From Aralia elata (lineage: Eukaryota; Streptophyta; Magnoliopsida; Apiales; Araliaceae): a DNA stretch of 64,000 nt. The stretch lies in assembly GCA_034770075.1 (NCBI GenBank), contig CM068380.1:27032005-27096004 (forward strand). The letters are read 5' to 3'. A program made the translations under genes and the position numbers. Shown here in pieces: positions 62,259 to 64,000 of this stretch. Numbering within the stretch: the first letter of the stretch is position 1; each line of letters opens with the position of its first letter. Under the pieces are notes generated by a model. That model was not told the DNA's origin. It was given only the letters and a program-made list of their open reading frames with translations, and made no database searches.

Positions 62259-64000
62259 TCAAAAGGATGAATTTATTGACGATTTAAAGAGTTTTACAAA
62301 ATTCATCAGATTTACAAACATTCTAGCAAGGAATAGATAGAAGCTTACTATTTCCTTTTTTTTTCTTAACTTTTCCAAAGCAAGCCATTTCTTCTCAGCT
62401 TCCCTTCTGCAATTTGAGGCTTCTTGTTGCTCAGCATTTTTTCTTCTAATTTCTTCAATAGAATCTCGTGGACCAAGGTTAGGAGTAAATGAAGAAAATG
62501 GTTTTTCTTCTCCTACAATATGAGTTCCTTGAAGATTTCTGTTCAGATACACTGGATCTCCAGATGGAATTCTTATCCCAATTGGCGTTACTGCACTCGA
62601 TGATCCAATCTATCCTTGACCATGCTCTATTGGTAAGGCTCGAGGAGATTTCCAGTCTTCCCTTTGAGAAGTTGCTCCTTGTTTTCCCCTATCTCTTTGA
62701 CTCCCCCTATTTCCCTGACTTCCCTTCTTCCCCTTTTTGTCATCATGCACCCTTGAGGGATGCTGGACTGAGTCGACTAACTTTTGGATCTGGGAGGAGT
62801 TCATGGCAATGTTAGCACGAATTTCTCGTTGACGATCAGCAGCATGTTCATTTTGCTAAGTAACTAAAGCAGTTGTGCTACTGGCATACATTTCCATCTC
62901 ATGTTTAAAGGAGGATAGGCTAGTGCTTAGCTCAAAGACCTTAGTGGTCAGAGATTTAACGGACTGCTCATTTTGCTGCTGAAGGGTCCACACTATCTGT
63001 TTGTGTTCGTCAAGAACTGTGAGAAATATTTTATCTTGATCATGAAGACGACTAGACATTTCCTTGAACATGCAATTTAATTACTTTTGAAGCTCTTTTC
63101 CCAAGTCACCAGGTAGATGGCCAACGGCAGTAGTAATGTCTTCCATTTTATGATGAAGTTAGTCGAGTTTTGCTCAAGTTTATCCTCAATATCTCGAGAC
63201 ATACTAGTGGTCAGGTCAGTCAATTGTTCAGTAGTGGGGATAACGGCCAGCCGTTCCAAGATGCGATCAAGTGGGAGCTCAGGATGGTCTTTAGGCCCTT
63301 GGGATAAGTTGATGAGGGCAAAAGGAAGATCGAACAACTCATTCTTGGAGGAGGAAGGAATATTGGAGGGAATAGATGGAGTATATTCTTTCTTGGGAGG
63401 ATGTAAAGGAGAGCTAACCGGTGATGGTTTGGGAGAGACAATAATAGATGCGTTAGATTTATTCGAGAGGAAGTTAAGTGAACGGGTGACTGATTTGGTG
63501 TGGTAAGAAAGGTTGATACATGAATAGGAGAGGGAGAATTTGTGCTGTGTACAGGAGAGGTATGAATATGAACATCGATCGTAGGGTTTTGAGACTCTAC
63601 GATCGGCGAGGGTGATGTCTGTGCATCAGGTGTAAAGTCTGTAAGCTCTACTACTGGAGAACTCGTGTTATCGAGATCAATCGTAGGATTTTGAGACTCT
63701 ATGATTGGAGAGTTGGTTATTAGATTAACAGGTGCAAGGTGTGGAGAAATCAAAAGTTCAAAAACTTGAGAAATCGAATCTTCAACACCCTTATCCTAGT
63801 CATATGAGGGAAAGACACAATTTAGAAATGAGGATGGGATAAGATGTACCTTTTGAGACATAGGAGAGGGATTTTGGGACTCAGAGCATAGCAGCTTGGT
63901 GGCATACGTGAGAACCCTTGGGAAATTTTGAGCCACCAGCTTCAAGTTTGGATATTTGGAGTAACTTCATCAAATAAAGCTCTGGTCTCTTAAGATGATA
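62259..64000 (-). pseudogene. Env-like extra ORF of a SIRE-type copia element (broken, partial)
   Basis: Read right to left: LKLVAQNFPRVLTYATKLL (about 63950-63890), a Ser/Pro/Thr-rich part with repeated PIVESQNPTID (63750-63530), a helical part with LILERLAVIPTTEQLTDL-like text (63340-63080), coiled coil with DEHKQIVWTLQQQNEQSVKS (63070-62860), a basic GKKGSQGNRGSQRDRG tail (about 62730) and an EAEKKWLALEKLRKKKE end (about 62360). Several stops and frameshifts split it. It lies between the edge of the window and the LTR, where SIRE elements have their env-like ORF. The pol gene would be beyond 64000. Confidence 0.5.

Overview
This is a stretch of nuclear DNA from a flowering plant, almost certainly a eudicot. 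It has spliced genes with GT/AG introns, very AT-rich spacers, plant-type LTR retrotransposons, CACTA, hAT, Mutator and Helitron transposons, and a UGT85-type glycosyltransferase. I cannot name the species. No rRNA or tRNA gene, CRISPR array or bacterial-type feature was seen.

Left part (1-36850): two related Ty3/gypsy elements of the Tat/Ogre type lie head to tail. Only the 3' end of element 1 is in the window (1-5658): an antisense, two-intron gene with a plant-mobile-domain-like protein (164-1677), a 140-bp tandem array, a polypurine tract and the 3' LTR. Element 2 (5659-36850) has both LTRs, a tRNA-Arg-type primer site and two diverged gag modules in tandem. I find no protease, reverse transcriptase, RNase H or integrase in it. 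A decayed antisense PMD copy, a different tandem array, a polypurine tract and the 3' LTR follow. Element 2 is heavily nested. Three solo-LTR-like insertions (12062-13848, 28181-29488, 34083-36319), a 10.1-kb CACTA transposon (15101-25204) and a 256-bp hAT element (36492-36747) interrupt it, each with a readable target duplication. The CACTA carries several exons of an AAA-ATPase gene with their introns, and a further hAT element.

Middle part (36930-46533): the 3' end of a chromovirus, then a cluster of Helitron-like elements sharing one type of 3' hairpin. One holds a spliced fragment of a Mei2-like RNA-binding gene and another a tandemly duplicated gene fragment. Next comes a Mutator-like element with long terminal inverted repeats, which itself contains a small Mutator-type MITE with a perfect 9-bp target duplication.

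Right part (46900-64000): the only host gene that looks functional is a UGT85-family UDP-glycosyltransferase (exons 46962-47484 and 57080-58011; 484 residues). Its single intron, at a position I recall as usual for UGT85 genes, is 9.6 kb. It contains a 1.27-kb near-perfect hairpin element, a complete but broken Ty1/copia element with 227-bp LTRs and a perfect 5-bp duplication, and a small MITE. After the gene lie a probable copia-type LTR and, running off the right edge on the minus strand, a SIRE-like 3' LTR with a decayed env-like coiled-coil reading frame.

Most of the window is therefore layered transposon sequence around one enzyme gene. Boundaries and target duplications were read by eye; no database search or alignment program was used.
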